NCBI GenBank assembly: GCA_022749755.1
Contig: CM040450.1
Coordinates: 3,152,913-3,216,912, forward strand
Reading direction: 5' to 3'
Source: Azadirachta indica
Taxonomy: Eukaryota; Streptophyta; Magnoliopsida; Sapindales; Meliaceae
DNA: 64,000 nucleotides
Part shown: positions 54,823-64,000 of the stretch, piece after piece
How positions within the stretch are numbered: the first letter of the stretch is position 1
Layout of the letters: each line of letters starts with the position of its first letter
Notes under the pieces: model-generated
The model's database searches: none
The model's input: the letters and a program-made list of their open reading frames with translations, nothing else
What the model was told of the DNA's origin: nothing
Program-made: the position numbers and the translations under genes

Positions 54823-57800
54823 TGAATTGTATATATATAAGAGGAATGGTAGCAAGCAAGCAAGCATGCATGCATGATTCACGACCAGAAGATTTGTACA
54901 TATAAAAAAAATAAAACGACAGACATGCTCATTCTCAAAATGAAAGGGGTAGATCCGCATTAATAGGTTCACGTATTCTCATGCAAATTAAAAAAAAAAA
55001 AAGAATAAATTAATATTTAATTGTAAGAAAAACGACAGAAAAACACTGTTGAGCGTTGACTTCACAGGCTAGATGTTGGAGTGAATCTTTTCAGACCTCC
55101 ATTTTAATTTAATTATTATTGCCATATATTTTTTTTCTTCTCTTCAGATTTTGCTGGTCCTCCCATATTCCTTTTTTTTTTTTTTAAAATCTCCTTCAAC
55201 TCTCTTTCTTACCCTTTTCCATGTTGAATTCTCTATTTCAAAATTACTATTTATTTTTTCAAATTTTTTTGCCAATGCTCTGTATTTGATTAAAATTCGA
55301 ATCAATAAAAGCTGGGAGACCATGAGAGGGCACAGAGAGTTGGTAAGTGTCAAATATTATTTCACGTGGCTCTTGCAAGTTCAAGATAATATAAGAATGA
55401 AAAGGGGATGGGGATCGATCTGGATTTGATGTTTTAGAAAGTTTTTGGTTGTTTGTAAGTTGCTGTTTTTGACAACTTGTTTAGAGTTCTCTTTCCTCAC
55501 TTATTTTAATTTAATTAATTTGCATATTAATATATACATATCATCATCATTATCATCATCAAAATATAATAATCTAAGAACAAATTAAGAGATAGACCCA
55601 TTGACCAACACTTCAACTCAAGATTGAGATACCCTTTCACCCCTTACAGAATATTAAACTTTAGTTTGATTTCTAACTATTAATTAAAAATTATCCATTT
55701 GGGGTTGAAGATCCAATTGCACTCGTAAGAACATAATTAGTCTTATTCTTCATCATCTCAAGCCTCCAAGATTTACTTTTTCAAGTGGGCAGTAATGGAG
55801 CTAAGTCCAACCATGAAATATAAACAAATAAAACAAAATTTTAAAAAAAAAAAAAAAAAAGCAAAGCAAAAACGCCAACTCTTACAACAGGTGGTAGCAA
55901 GATCCTTGTGATCGATAGGAACACAAAGAATCAAAAGGAAGAAGCTAGCAATTGTGCTGGCTTTGCTATCCAAATTGGGACAATCAATCTCATAGCTATA
56001 CACGTGGGAAGAATGAAAAAGTTATTCACGACCTGCAAACTATAACTATTAATCAAGAAATAATTAGTTAAGCAATAATTAACTTAAGGTTTAATTAATT
56101 TGCTTTAATTATTAGATGGATATGCGAGTTATTATTTGATTAAGAGAGGTAGAACCTAATTTGGGAAATAAGATTGGGGATGAGATGATGGTGACGTGGC
56201 ATGAAGAAATAATCAGTGAGCTCTCATTTCCCCGATGGAGGAGGAACAAAGCCCGTGATTCCCGAAGGAAAAGCAATTTGATAATCTATTTTTTTGTTTC
56301 CTTTTCGAGTTCTGCATCAAATAATACAGCACAGCATCACACTACACATGCATGCTAGCTTTTGCTTCAACCAGCTTCTGCTCATACTCTTGTATATGCC
56401 TAAGTAACTTATAATCACTTATTGCTTCGTTACTGAAGCAGTGTATGTAATTAACTTGTTTATTTGAATTGAAAGTGCTTTTGGTGAAAGCACTTCGAAT
56501 GTTAGAGCTTCTTGCGAAATGATTAAAGAAGAGTTTGATTTTTTATAATTTTTCAAATAATTTTTTTAATGAATATTTAATTTATATTTGTAAAATTTTT
56601 ATAAGTTAAGATTGTAATAAAAAATTTATTGGCTGTTTCTTTGTTAAGCACTTCCATTAGTATAAATTACTTGTCATTATTTATTAGACAAATATTTTGA
56701 AGTTATCAAAAAAATAAAATAAAATATTTAGAACAAAATAAAGTTCTTTTTAAAAATTTTATTAATACGCATTCAAAATTTAATAAAATATACTAATCTA
56801 CATATAACTAAATGATAAAAAAAATATTTATAGAATTTTTTAACAGTCAAAAATTTTTTTTGACTAATAAAGAAATTGTAGTAAATAAACACAAAGCGTA
56901 TTTTTTTCGTTGAAAAAAATACACAGAAAAGATAAAAGAAAAATGGTTCACATTGGTTTGTGCTATGATAGGATTTTTATTATATAAGTGTAATATATGA
57001 TTGAAGAATTGCCTATGAAATTTCCTTATTTAATATTTTTAAGAGAGAATTATTTGAATTCCAAAATAGAGACAAACATTTCATATTATTAATCAGGCAC
57101 GAATTTTCAAGATCCTGTTCATTTAGCCAAGGGACAAAATAAGAACAAAAGTCCACTTTGAAGTTCTTCTCTTCCAGTTCAAACTGGGCTCCAACAGAAG
57201 AAGTTTAAAACTAATAAAATACAATTTATTATTCTTTTTTAGGTGTATAGCAAAATGCAACGTATTTGTCCCATTAATTTTTATTTATTATTTTAATCAC
57301 ATTTTAAATTCTCTCGGCCATACCAAATTAACCTAGCTACGTTTATTTCACAAGAAATAAATAAATAATTAAATTCTCACATGAACGCTGATCAGTCAAT
57401 TCACTATCAAACGACATCCACACATCCATGTATCATTCATTCATTCATACATACATAAATCCATACATCCTATGACATGCAAGCAGAACATATACAAATC
57501 ATATATTCTTTCAATGATCTCAACATTTAGGTGAATGATAGTTTACAAGTTCAAAGGGGGAGAAAGAAAAAGAGAGAGAGCACGAAGAAAGAAAAAGTCT
57601 TCTGTCTTCTAGGTCAAGACTCAAGATCTAGGGTTTCCCATCTCTATTTTCGTTCATGGGACAGTAAGTCTTTGTTTTCATTAATCACTTGGGTGGTTTT
57701 GCTTGCTAAGATCGATGCTTCATTTCTTCTGAGCAGCAGTTAAATTTCTTCGGAAAAAGGGAACTGAGAAGTACATGATATACAACTAATCCCGGCAGGT

Positions 57801-57878
57801 TCTTGTCTTCGGCACTGTTGACAAATCTGTAGCCCTAAAGTTTCTGTGTTTCTGTTTCATCTGAAGCTTTAAAGGAAT

Positions 57879-59421
57879 ATGGATGGAAGTGGGAGAACTG
57901 AGGGTTCAAAAACGAGCCCTTCGAATCAAATTCAACAGGAAAGTGAGAGTGAAGAGAATGATGAACACGAAAGCAATAAGCCCAAAAATGGAGGAAGTTC
58001 AAGCAATAGTACGGTTGAAGAGAATGAACAGAAGAAGCCGTCAGTTCGGCCTTATGTTAGATCCAAGATGCCGAGGCTTCGGTGGACGCCCGATCTTCAT
58101 CTTCGTTTTGTCCATGCTGTCGAAAAATTGGGTGGACAAGACAGTAAGTCACATGTTTAAATTTAGTGGTATTTTTTAAAAAAAAAGGGAATTTTATACT
58201 TAAATTATAATTATTTTTCTTGATGTAGGAGCAACGCCAAAGCTTGTTCTTCAGCTGATGAACATCAAAGGACTTAGTATTGCTCATGTCAAGAGCCATT
58301 TACAGGTTATTTGATTCGAAAACACTCACAATTAGTTAACAATTCCTCAAATTTGATTTCATTAATATCTTCAAATAATTCGACATCTCTAAGAAAACTT
58401 TCTCTATCTTTACGTTCGGTATTTTCCAGATGTACAGAAGCAAAAAAATTGATGATTCAGGCCAAGGTATACACTAACCTTCTCTATCATATTTTTCTTT
58501 CTCCAACAGAAGATTAATTAGGGTTTTTCCATCATCGATTATCAGCAACTGATGCATACGAGTGTCTTTTTAAATGACAGTGATGGCGGATCATAGGCAT
58601 CTTGTGGAAAGTGGAGATCGAAATATTTATAATCTCAGCCAACTTCCCATGTTGCAAGGATACAATTGCCAAAGCCATAGCTCTAGTTTCAGGTAATGAA
58701 AATTCAATTTCAACCCACACGCAGATACACCCTTCTCAAGTTTCCTATTTATGAATCTAATTTCACCTAAAAGTTGCTTCTAACTAACTTTTCAAGGTAT
58801 GGGGATGCTTCGTGGAGTGCTGCTCGTGAATATTTAATGCGTAGTTCCTGTGTGAGCCGGAGTTTGATTGATGAAACTAGACCGAGATTATATGGTAAGG
58901 TGTCTCAGAAGCTCTTTGATAGCAACAATAGCAACTGGCCTACTAATTGCAGTTTCCGAATGGGTAATTCTTCTAATGGTGCAAATTCAATTTGGAAAAT
59001 GCCTGAATTGAAAGAAGAACTCCTATCATCTTGTATGCGTCATCCATGGCAACCACAATCAAGATTACGCCCAACTGAGCTCAACCCAGTAACCCAAATG
59101 CAAGAACAAATGATCAGCTCGAGTAGAAGTACTGTTCCATTGGATTCGAACACTGCTACCAATTTACAAGAGTGTAGGAATTCACTGAAAAGAAAAGGTC
59201 TGGATTGCAAGCTTGATTTGGATCTATCTCTGAAGCTGACAACTAGTAGTAACGAGGAGAGGCGGCGAGGCCTGGAGGATAATGAAGTAGTTGACAGTGA
59301 GTTATCTTTATCGTTGTACTCACCATCATCTTCAAATAAACATAGCAGGTTGAAGGAAGGACAAGATCGTCATAGTAAGGAGAATGCAAGAAGGGCAAGT
59401 ACTCTAGATCTGACTATATGA
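57879..59421 (+). CDS. GARP (KANADI-like Myb) transcription factor with EAR motifs
   Basis: Five exons: 57879-58143, 58229-58305, 58430-58466, 58581-58692 and 58797-59421. All are GT-AG and together give 371 residues. The GARP DNA-binding domain is split over the first three exons: PRLRWTPDLHLRFVHAVEKL, then the exon-2 helix TPKLVLQLMNIKGLS, then HVKSHLQMYRSKK. The N-terminus is acidic and Ser-rich. The C-terminus carries LDLDLSLKL, LSLSLY and a terminal LDLTI, which are LxLxL EAR-type repression motifs. The closest group known to me is the At1g14600-type GARP proteins near KANADI. A repressor role in the nucleus is inferred. A purine-rich stretch (about 57,556-57,600) lies in the likely 5' UTR. 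Confidence 0.9.
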
Positions 59422-60195
59422 ATTAATGAGACAATTCTAAGTGAGATCTTGAGGTACTTATCCTAATATTGATGCATATGCATTATGTGATTGTATTGTA
59501 TCATTATTTCCATCTTGTTTTTACTGTAGTTCCCATTTAGCATACTGTCTGCCTTTCAGACTTGAATTTTTAATTCAATTATCACTCTGCAACCAATTTA
59601 TATATATATATATATATATATAAACTATATATTACTATATGCTTTGGCCATATGCATAGATCAGCTGCTGCTGCCAGGGAAATAGATAACACCTAAACAT
59701 CTTGGCAGCGCGCTGATTATCAAGTACTCTTTGGTTGAGTTTTCCGTCTCTTCCCAATTAAAAATTGTTAAAAGAAAACATATAAAATTAATGTTCAAAT
59801 CTTAATTCAAAGAATTGCATAATTAAAACATAAGAATCTGTAATCTTTTGTTTTCTAGCAAAATCTAAACGTTAAGAGTTTATGCGTCAAATTATTTCAT
59901 TTCAGTCGTTAATTTGTTTTAGCCAGATTACACATATATTATTTACGTAGCAAACCACATTATTGGAATCTTATATGAATTAAGATTTTTGGAAAACTCA
60001 ACTATATATAGATTTGGAGGAAATGAAGTCTCGAAGATACACACCAAAATTTATGGACCAGATTGCTCGTGATCCATATATATGAACGACTTCATACAAA
60101 GGAAATTAACTAGCTAGCAAACTCTTTTAATTAATTATCATTAACTTTGGTATAGAGATTTTGGTTTCAAGAGCTCAAAATCAGGATAGAGGTCT
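59422..60195. other. Convergent 3' regions of the GARP and bZIP genes
   Basis: Probable 3' UTRs and AT-rich spacer with a TA microsatellite. No gene is seen. Confidence 0.6.
59598..59622. repeat. (TA)n microsatellite
   Basis: About twelve TA units in the 3' flank of the GARP gene. Confidence 0.9.
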
Positions 60196-60337
60196 TCACT
60201 TTCCTTTTTGATGCATTTGATTGGCTAGAGCCTGCAGCGCAACTCTCTCTTCCATAAGAGCTTGGAATTCAGCTGCAGCCACTAATGCATTTCAATATTA
60301 ATTACCACCTATATATTTATATATTCATCAAATCCAG

Positions 60338-60369
<32 letters not shown>

Positions 60370-61281
60370 GGTATGTTAGTAATTAAACAGCTCAAATTAC
60401 CTTCTTTGGCAGCTTTCTCATTCTCCAGAGCTTCAACTTTCTCCTTTATCTCATAGTTCTTCATTTTCAGAAGTTTATACTGAGTTTCATAGCGAGAAAT
60501 TTGAGGAGACAGCGCAGACAATCTGGCCTATATAACATCCATGTACGGAAGAATAGATTAATACATATTTTCATATTTGTTTGTTGGGTTTTAAATCACT
60601 ACACAAACTAATTAAGAATATAAAGGTTCCAAAATCTAAATGGCCGTGGGTGCTAATTGATTCAACTGTAACATCTCTTAAAATAATGCAAGAGTTATGA
60701 GTTCCAACCTCGTTAGCATCAGAATATTTAAAATAAAATGAAAAAAATTGTAAGTACCTCTTCATGGTCTATTTCTTTCTTGAGTTTGTCTATGTACTCT
60801 AACCTCCGAAGCCTAGATCTTTGAGCAGACGCTCTGTTTGCAAGCAATCTGAGAAAGACCAAACCAAATTTTAATAAATTTCTTTTCTCATAAATATTAT
60901 TTACCGACAAGCAAGAAAAAAGTTAATTTAGAACTGAAAATCAATCCACCGTTTGATCCTCTTGGGGTCCAAGCAACGGACGTCATGGTTATTTTCTGAT
61001 GGATATATAAACTTCTGATCAGATATTCCAATGGAAAAATTAAAATGATGATTTTGATCGCCACCATTGTAAGATTCCAAGTTTCCCTCCGGGGAGAAAT
61101 TATCTCCAGCGTTACCCAGATTGATGAAATAGGGATCCCTCATCAGAGCTATAGAATCACTTGCTGATCGTCGATGCGGAGGAGCCCTGAGTTGTGATGA
61201 TGCCAACGTCGACGTCGTCAACCCCGAATTCTCAATGTTAATGCAAGAAGATGTTGAGAAGCTCTTCGTCCGGTTCAACAT
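60196..61281 (-). CDS. bZIP transcription factor, probably C-terminally frameshifted
   Basis: Four exons: 61281-60950, 60848-60758, 60527-60401 and 60272-60196. The product is 208 residues. The N-terminus has RRSASDSIALMRDP. The basic region is KRLLANRASAQRSRLRRLEY, with the invariant N-x7-R. A leucine-zipper-type helix follows (LSALSPQISRYETQYKLLKMKNYEI ... ALENEKAA) and then AEFQALMEERVALQALANQ. I chose the ATG at 61281 because the frame upstream has no ATG. The frame ends in MHQKGK-TGA. Shifted by one base, the DNA reads on as a coding-like tail to a stop at 60141, which suggests a small insertion. The last intron contains a (TG)12 repeat. DNA binding and dimerization regions are intact. 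Confidence 0.88.
60346..60369. repeat. (TG)12 microsatellite in bZIP intron
   Basis: Twelve TG units within the third intron of the bZIP gene, 31 bases from the exon 3 end. Confidence 0.9.
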
Positions 61282-62448
61282 GTTTAATAGTTTTAAGTAC
61301 AAAGAGAAGAGCACAGCACAAGGTAGCTACGGGCTTGCATTTCCAAGGCTTGCCCACAGTTGCATTTTATACGGGAGTTTTTCACATTTGAAAAATGAAT
61401 GGGCCTTTTCTGAGATAATAACATTTGGATCCCTATTGTTTGTATTTTTTTACACTGTTTTTTTCTCTAGCTTCAACATGCATTTTCTCTTTATTTTCAT
61501 AAATTTCAATTATTTAATTAAAATTTACAACTATATTCTTATAATAATTACTTAAAATAATTACAACTCTAATAAGTCAAGATGAGTGTTAAAAAAATAG
61601 CGAAAATAAGAATCACATGAAAGAAAATTAGATAAAAAAAAAACGTATATTGTTCTAAATTTTGCAGGACAAAAGTTTTAATTTTTCTCATAATTGGTAA
61701 CATTCCCTTTATTAGACAAAAATGGGCACTTGTATAAAATAATTACAAATTATATATATATATTTTGAAATTGTGATAAAAATAGGGTCCTGGATCGACT
61801 ATAAAAAATAATCTGTTTATTATATATATATACATGGTAAGTGTGTCTATAATAAACAGGGTCACAACTTAGCTTATCAAATCACACACCCATTGGCTAA
61901 TGGCTTAATAGGTAGTTTTTTTATATAATTTCTATCATAGACAATACATGGCAAGTGTATCTATTATAAACAAACTCAAACCTTCACAACTTTGTAAATT
62001 AATGCTGTCATAATTTGTATTTCTAAGGTAATTAATTAAAAAGGCTTCCTTAATTATTTCATTACCTGGATAGGAATTTACAGCAGAAAGTTCGTCAATA
62101 TGTCTCATATCCCCCCATGCTTTCATGTGTTTTTTTGCCGAGTATCTTTTGTTAAGATAATAAATTATTATAGGTAATGACAACTAAAATATTTTATATA
62201 CAAAATTTAATTTAAAATAAAAAATTAAAGGATAACTAATTTTGGAAAAGAAATTCTTTTAATTTTAATTTGTGCATATGGTACAGTGTAGAAAATATAT
62301 TTTTTACAATAAGTGGAGTTTTAAGTTCTGTGGAAATGTAAAAGTAATAATAATAAGAATAAAATGAAAATTTCTATAAACACATATATATGATATTCAA
62401 TATTTGTATGTAATAATAATAATCATAATAATAAATCAATAAGCGGTA
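61282..62448. other. bZIP upstream region and AT-rich spacer
   Basis: The bZIP leader and promoter are at the left. The rest is AT-rich with no recognisable gene. Two short repeats around ACATGG(T/C)AAGTGT(G/A)TCTAT occur at about 61,832 and 61,946. Confidence 0.5.
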
Positions 62449-62522
62449 TAGCCCATACGCGTCTCAAACCTGCGACCTTCACATTTTTAGCACGACGCTG
62501 CAACCAGCTGAGCCAATAGACC
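62449..62522 (-). pseudogene. tRNA-Ile-like pseudogene
   Basis: A 74-base sequence resembles plant tRNA-Ile(AAU) from end to end: D-arm TTGGCTCAGCTGGTTG, GCGTCGTGCTAA, AAGGTCGCAGGTTTGAGAC. The acceptor stem pairs with several G-U wobbles. The anticodon loop reads CTAAAAA instead of CTAATAA and the T-stem is mispaired. It is likely dead, or a tRNA-derived SINE head. Confidence 0.5.
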
Positions 62523-62712
62523 AAATTGAAAAAATTTTGCAGTTTCAGTAATTTGAGACTGCAATATGAGAGAAAAATTTCAAATAAATCCCTTTCTTAT
62601 AGAATATTATTTTAGTGTCGAAAAAAGCTAAAATACTATTTTAGTAGGATGGTTTTCAATATTAGTCATATAAGTCCCAAGTTGAATAAAATAATAACAA
62701 ATCAAATTTAAT

Positions 62713-62785
62713 CGTCCACCGTGAGGTTCGAACCCACGATCCCAAGCTTAAGAGCCCTACGCTCTACCGACTGAACTAAACGGGC
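62713..62785 (-). tRNA. tRNA-Lys(CTT), possibly degenerate
   Basis: A 73-base match to plant tRNA-Lys: GCCCGTTTAGTTCAGTCGG, anticodon loop CTCTTAA (anticodon CTT at 62752-62750), T-loop TTCGAAC with a well-paired stem. There is a C-A mismatch at the second acceptor pair and a weak anticodon stem (TAGGG/GCTTG, one mispair), so it may be a recent pseudogene. A T-run follows about 20 bases downstream. CCA is not encoded, as expected in nuclei. Confidence 0.55.
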
Positions 62786-63555
62786 CGAACTTGTCGCTTA
62801 TAGTTATTAAACTTTTCTCCTACTTAAGCGCGAGGATGAATAGTAGAAAAGGTTTAAATCGGAAAATGTAAATTATACCATGTCCGTTCACCATTACTGA
62901 AAACAAAATTATTTACAATTAATTCTCTGAATTTTATTTGAAAGAAAGGGGGAAAAAAAAAATCTCTAAATTAGATAGCAAATCTTACTCATTATTTTCA
63001 CATACAAAAAGAACTGCGACCAAAATATAAATTGATGTTTATTCAAAAAGATTTCTTCTGATATTTATTAATTGATGTTTATAGTAATTCTTAAAATATG
63101 GGAAACCATTACTAAGATTAAAGAATTGAACTTCTTGCGAGATTTTCATAATTAATAAAAACCCTGTAACTATCTAATAATGTTATCATCAATTCAAGTG
63201 AAGTTGAAGAGTACTGCTGATTATCTCAGATCTTCCATGCACAAAATTTCTCTTTAATAAAAAATTTGATAACATAATTTCATAAAATCTACGCTCTTAA
63301 TTATTATTAAATAAGAAATTAATTAAAGTAGCTAGCTAGATGTAAATCAAATAATAACTTACGTTAATTTCAATCCCGTGGCCGCAAGATATATACCCGA
63401 TGAAGCCGTCGCTCGCCCTTATTCTCTCCTTCAGCAGCATATGTAGACGACACGATCGACGTCCATCGAGAAACATCACATATGCATATATATATACATA
63501 TGCTTTTGATATATTATTAATAGCTTGTCGTTGTGGCCTTGGCGCTTAAATATTG
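62786..63555. other. AT-rich spacer
   Basis: No gene is seen. A slightly GC-richer patch around 63,375-63,475 shows no clear coding content. Confidence 0.5.
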
Positions 63556-63918
63556 CTACAGAACTACTGATTGATGCGACATCGTCTTAAATTCTTGGTG
63601 TTGATGCTGCAACTCTGATGATTCACTATCAAGCTGCGTTTTGAACTGGACAACCGGCAATTCCCACCCAGAATCTCGCTCCAGTGAGCCATTTTTGGTG
63701 CGATGATGACCTCCTCCACGAGACTGCTGTTTCTTCTTGCAAAGAAAAAGTAATAAAAACAAAAGGAAAATGAAAAAAATCAGTACCAGAATAAGCATCA
63801 TAATCTCTCCATGGAGAGCAAAGTTGCGGTCCTCAGACAACCGAAGCTCATCTGTCTCTGTATTATTATGAGACGACATAGAAAAAGGAGAAGAAGAAGA
63901 AAATGGAGCACTAGCCAT
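63556..63918 (-). CDS. Small single-pass membrane protein of unknown function
   Basis: A 120-residue frame with ATG at 63918. A Ser-rich N-terminus (1-20) precedes an acidic stretch. A strong hydrophobic span follows (about residues 37-60, IMMLILVLIFFIFLLFLLLF), then a basic stop-transfer CKKKQQ and a Gln/Ser-rich tail. An AT-rich TATA-like tract (TTATATAA, near 63,963) lies about 45 bases upstream. The layout (LHGEIMM before the span) recalls the N-terminus of ATL-type RING-H2 ligases, but no RING finger is present. It may be a small orphan gene or a truncated ATL relative. I do not recognise the product. Confidence 0.5.
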   Translation of the reverse strand: MASAPFSSSSPFSMSSHNNTETDELRLSEDRNFALHGEIMMLILVLIFFIFLLFLLLFLCKKKQQSRGGGHHRTKNGSLERDSGWELPVVQFKTQLDSESSELQHQHQEFKTMSHQSVVL

Positions 63919-64000
63919 TAGGATATGTAGATATATAATTCTCTGCTAATGAATTCTATGAGTTATATAATATATATCTATCTAAAATTGACACTTAGAG

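Larger units (their letters stand above)
46739..57878. other. Eleven-kilobase gene-free AT-rich region
   Basis: The left 450 bases hold the ETO1 leader and promoter; a GAG|GTAATG donor near 46,895 hints at a leader intron. The right 350 bases are the GARP gene leader. Between them I find only AT-rich DNA with microsatellites, two foldback elements, a promoter-like motif cluster at 51.6 kb and a GC-richer patch at about 50,810-51,190 with no recognisable coding content. The short frames present are chance products of low complexity. Confidence 0.6.

Noticed and set aside
55773..56003. A 76-codon minus-strand frame with a hydrophobic middle
   Set aside because: It includes a poly-A-derived Phe run, starts without clear context and resembles no family I know.
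57531..57743. A 70-codon frame before the GARP gene
   Set aside because: It lies in the purine-rich probable 5' UTR; it is at most an upstream frame, with no evidence of translation.

Overview
The window is AT-rich eudicot plant nuclear DNA. The genes have GT-AG introns of about 80 to 830 bp. The families are plant-specific or plant-typical (GRAS, L-type lectin receptor kinases, CYP76-type P450, ETO1, DUF688, GARP and bZIP factors), and there is a Ty3/gypsy chromovirus, many dinucleotide and tetranucleotide microsatellites and long gene-free AT-rich stretches. I cannot name the species from sequence alone.

Left part (1-18.2 kb). The 3' two-thirds of a ubiquitin-activating enzyme E1 gene enters from the left edge. 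Two intact intronless GRAS genes of one subfamily follow, divergently arranged (4.1-5.7 kb minus, 10.5-12.1 kb plus) and separated by about 4.9 kb of AT-rich DNA. Decayed pieces of further GRAS copies lie at 15.1 kb and 27.1 kb. A CYP76-type P450 (16.6-18.2 kb, minus) is complete except for a one-base deletion that breaks its frame, and it has a relic of another P450 3' end just downstream.

Middle part (19-35 kb). This is an L-type lectin receptor kinase (LecRK) locus: two intact clade-VI-like genes in tandem (29.3-31.3 and 33.0-35.0 kb, plus) and one decayed, kinase-less copy on the minus strand (19.2-20.4 kb). A very young 6,042-bp gypsy chromovirus (20,440-26,481) sits next to the start codon of the decayed copy. 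Its two 1,392-bp LTRs differ at only two positions that I can find. Its single 1,046-codon open frame encodes Gag, protease, integrase and chromodomain but has no reverse transcriptase or RNase H. The LTRs carry a second primer-binding site and a second LTR-like boundary inside them. This is the most unusual object in the window.

Right part (35-64 kb). Conserved single-copy-type genes follow, all on the minus strand: importin beta-1 (35.7-38.4 kb), a DUF688 protein (40.0-40.9 kb) and ETO1, a BTB/TPR adaptor of ethylene biosynthesis control (41.9-46.7 kb, 951 codons). About 11 kb of gene-free AT-rich DNA comes next, with foldback repeats and a 68-bp GA tract. Then come a KANADI-like GARP factor with EAR-type motifs (57.9-59.4 kb, plus), a bZIP factor with a probable frameshifted C-terminus (60.2-61.3 kb, minus), two degenerate tRNA-like genes (62.4-62.8 kb) and a small single-pass membrane protein (63.6-63.9 kb, minus).

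The genes do not form one pathway. Two themes recur: local duplication and decay of accessory families (GRAS, LecRK, P450) and recent retroelement activity.
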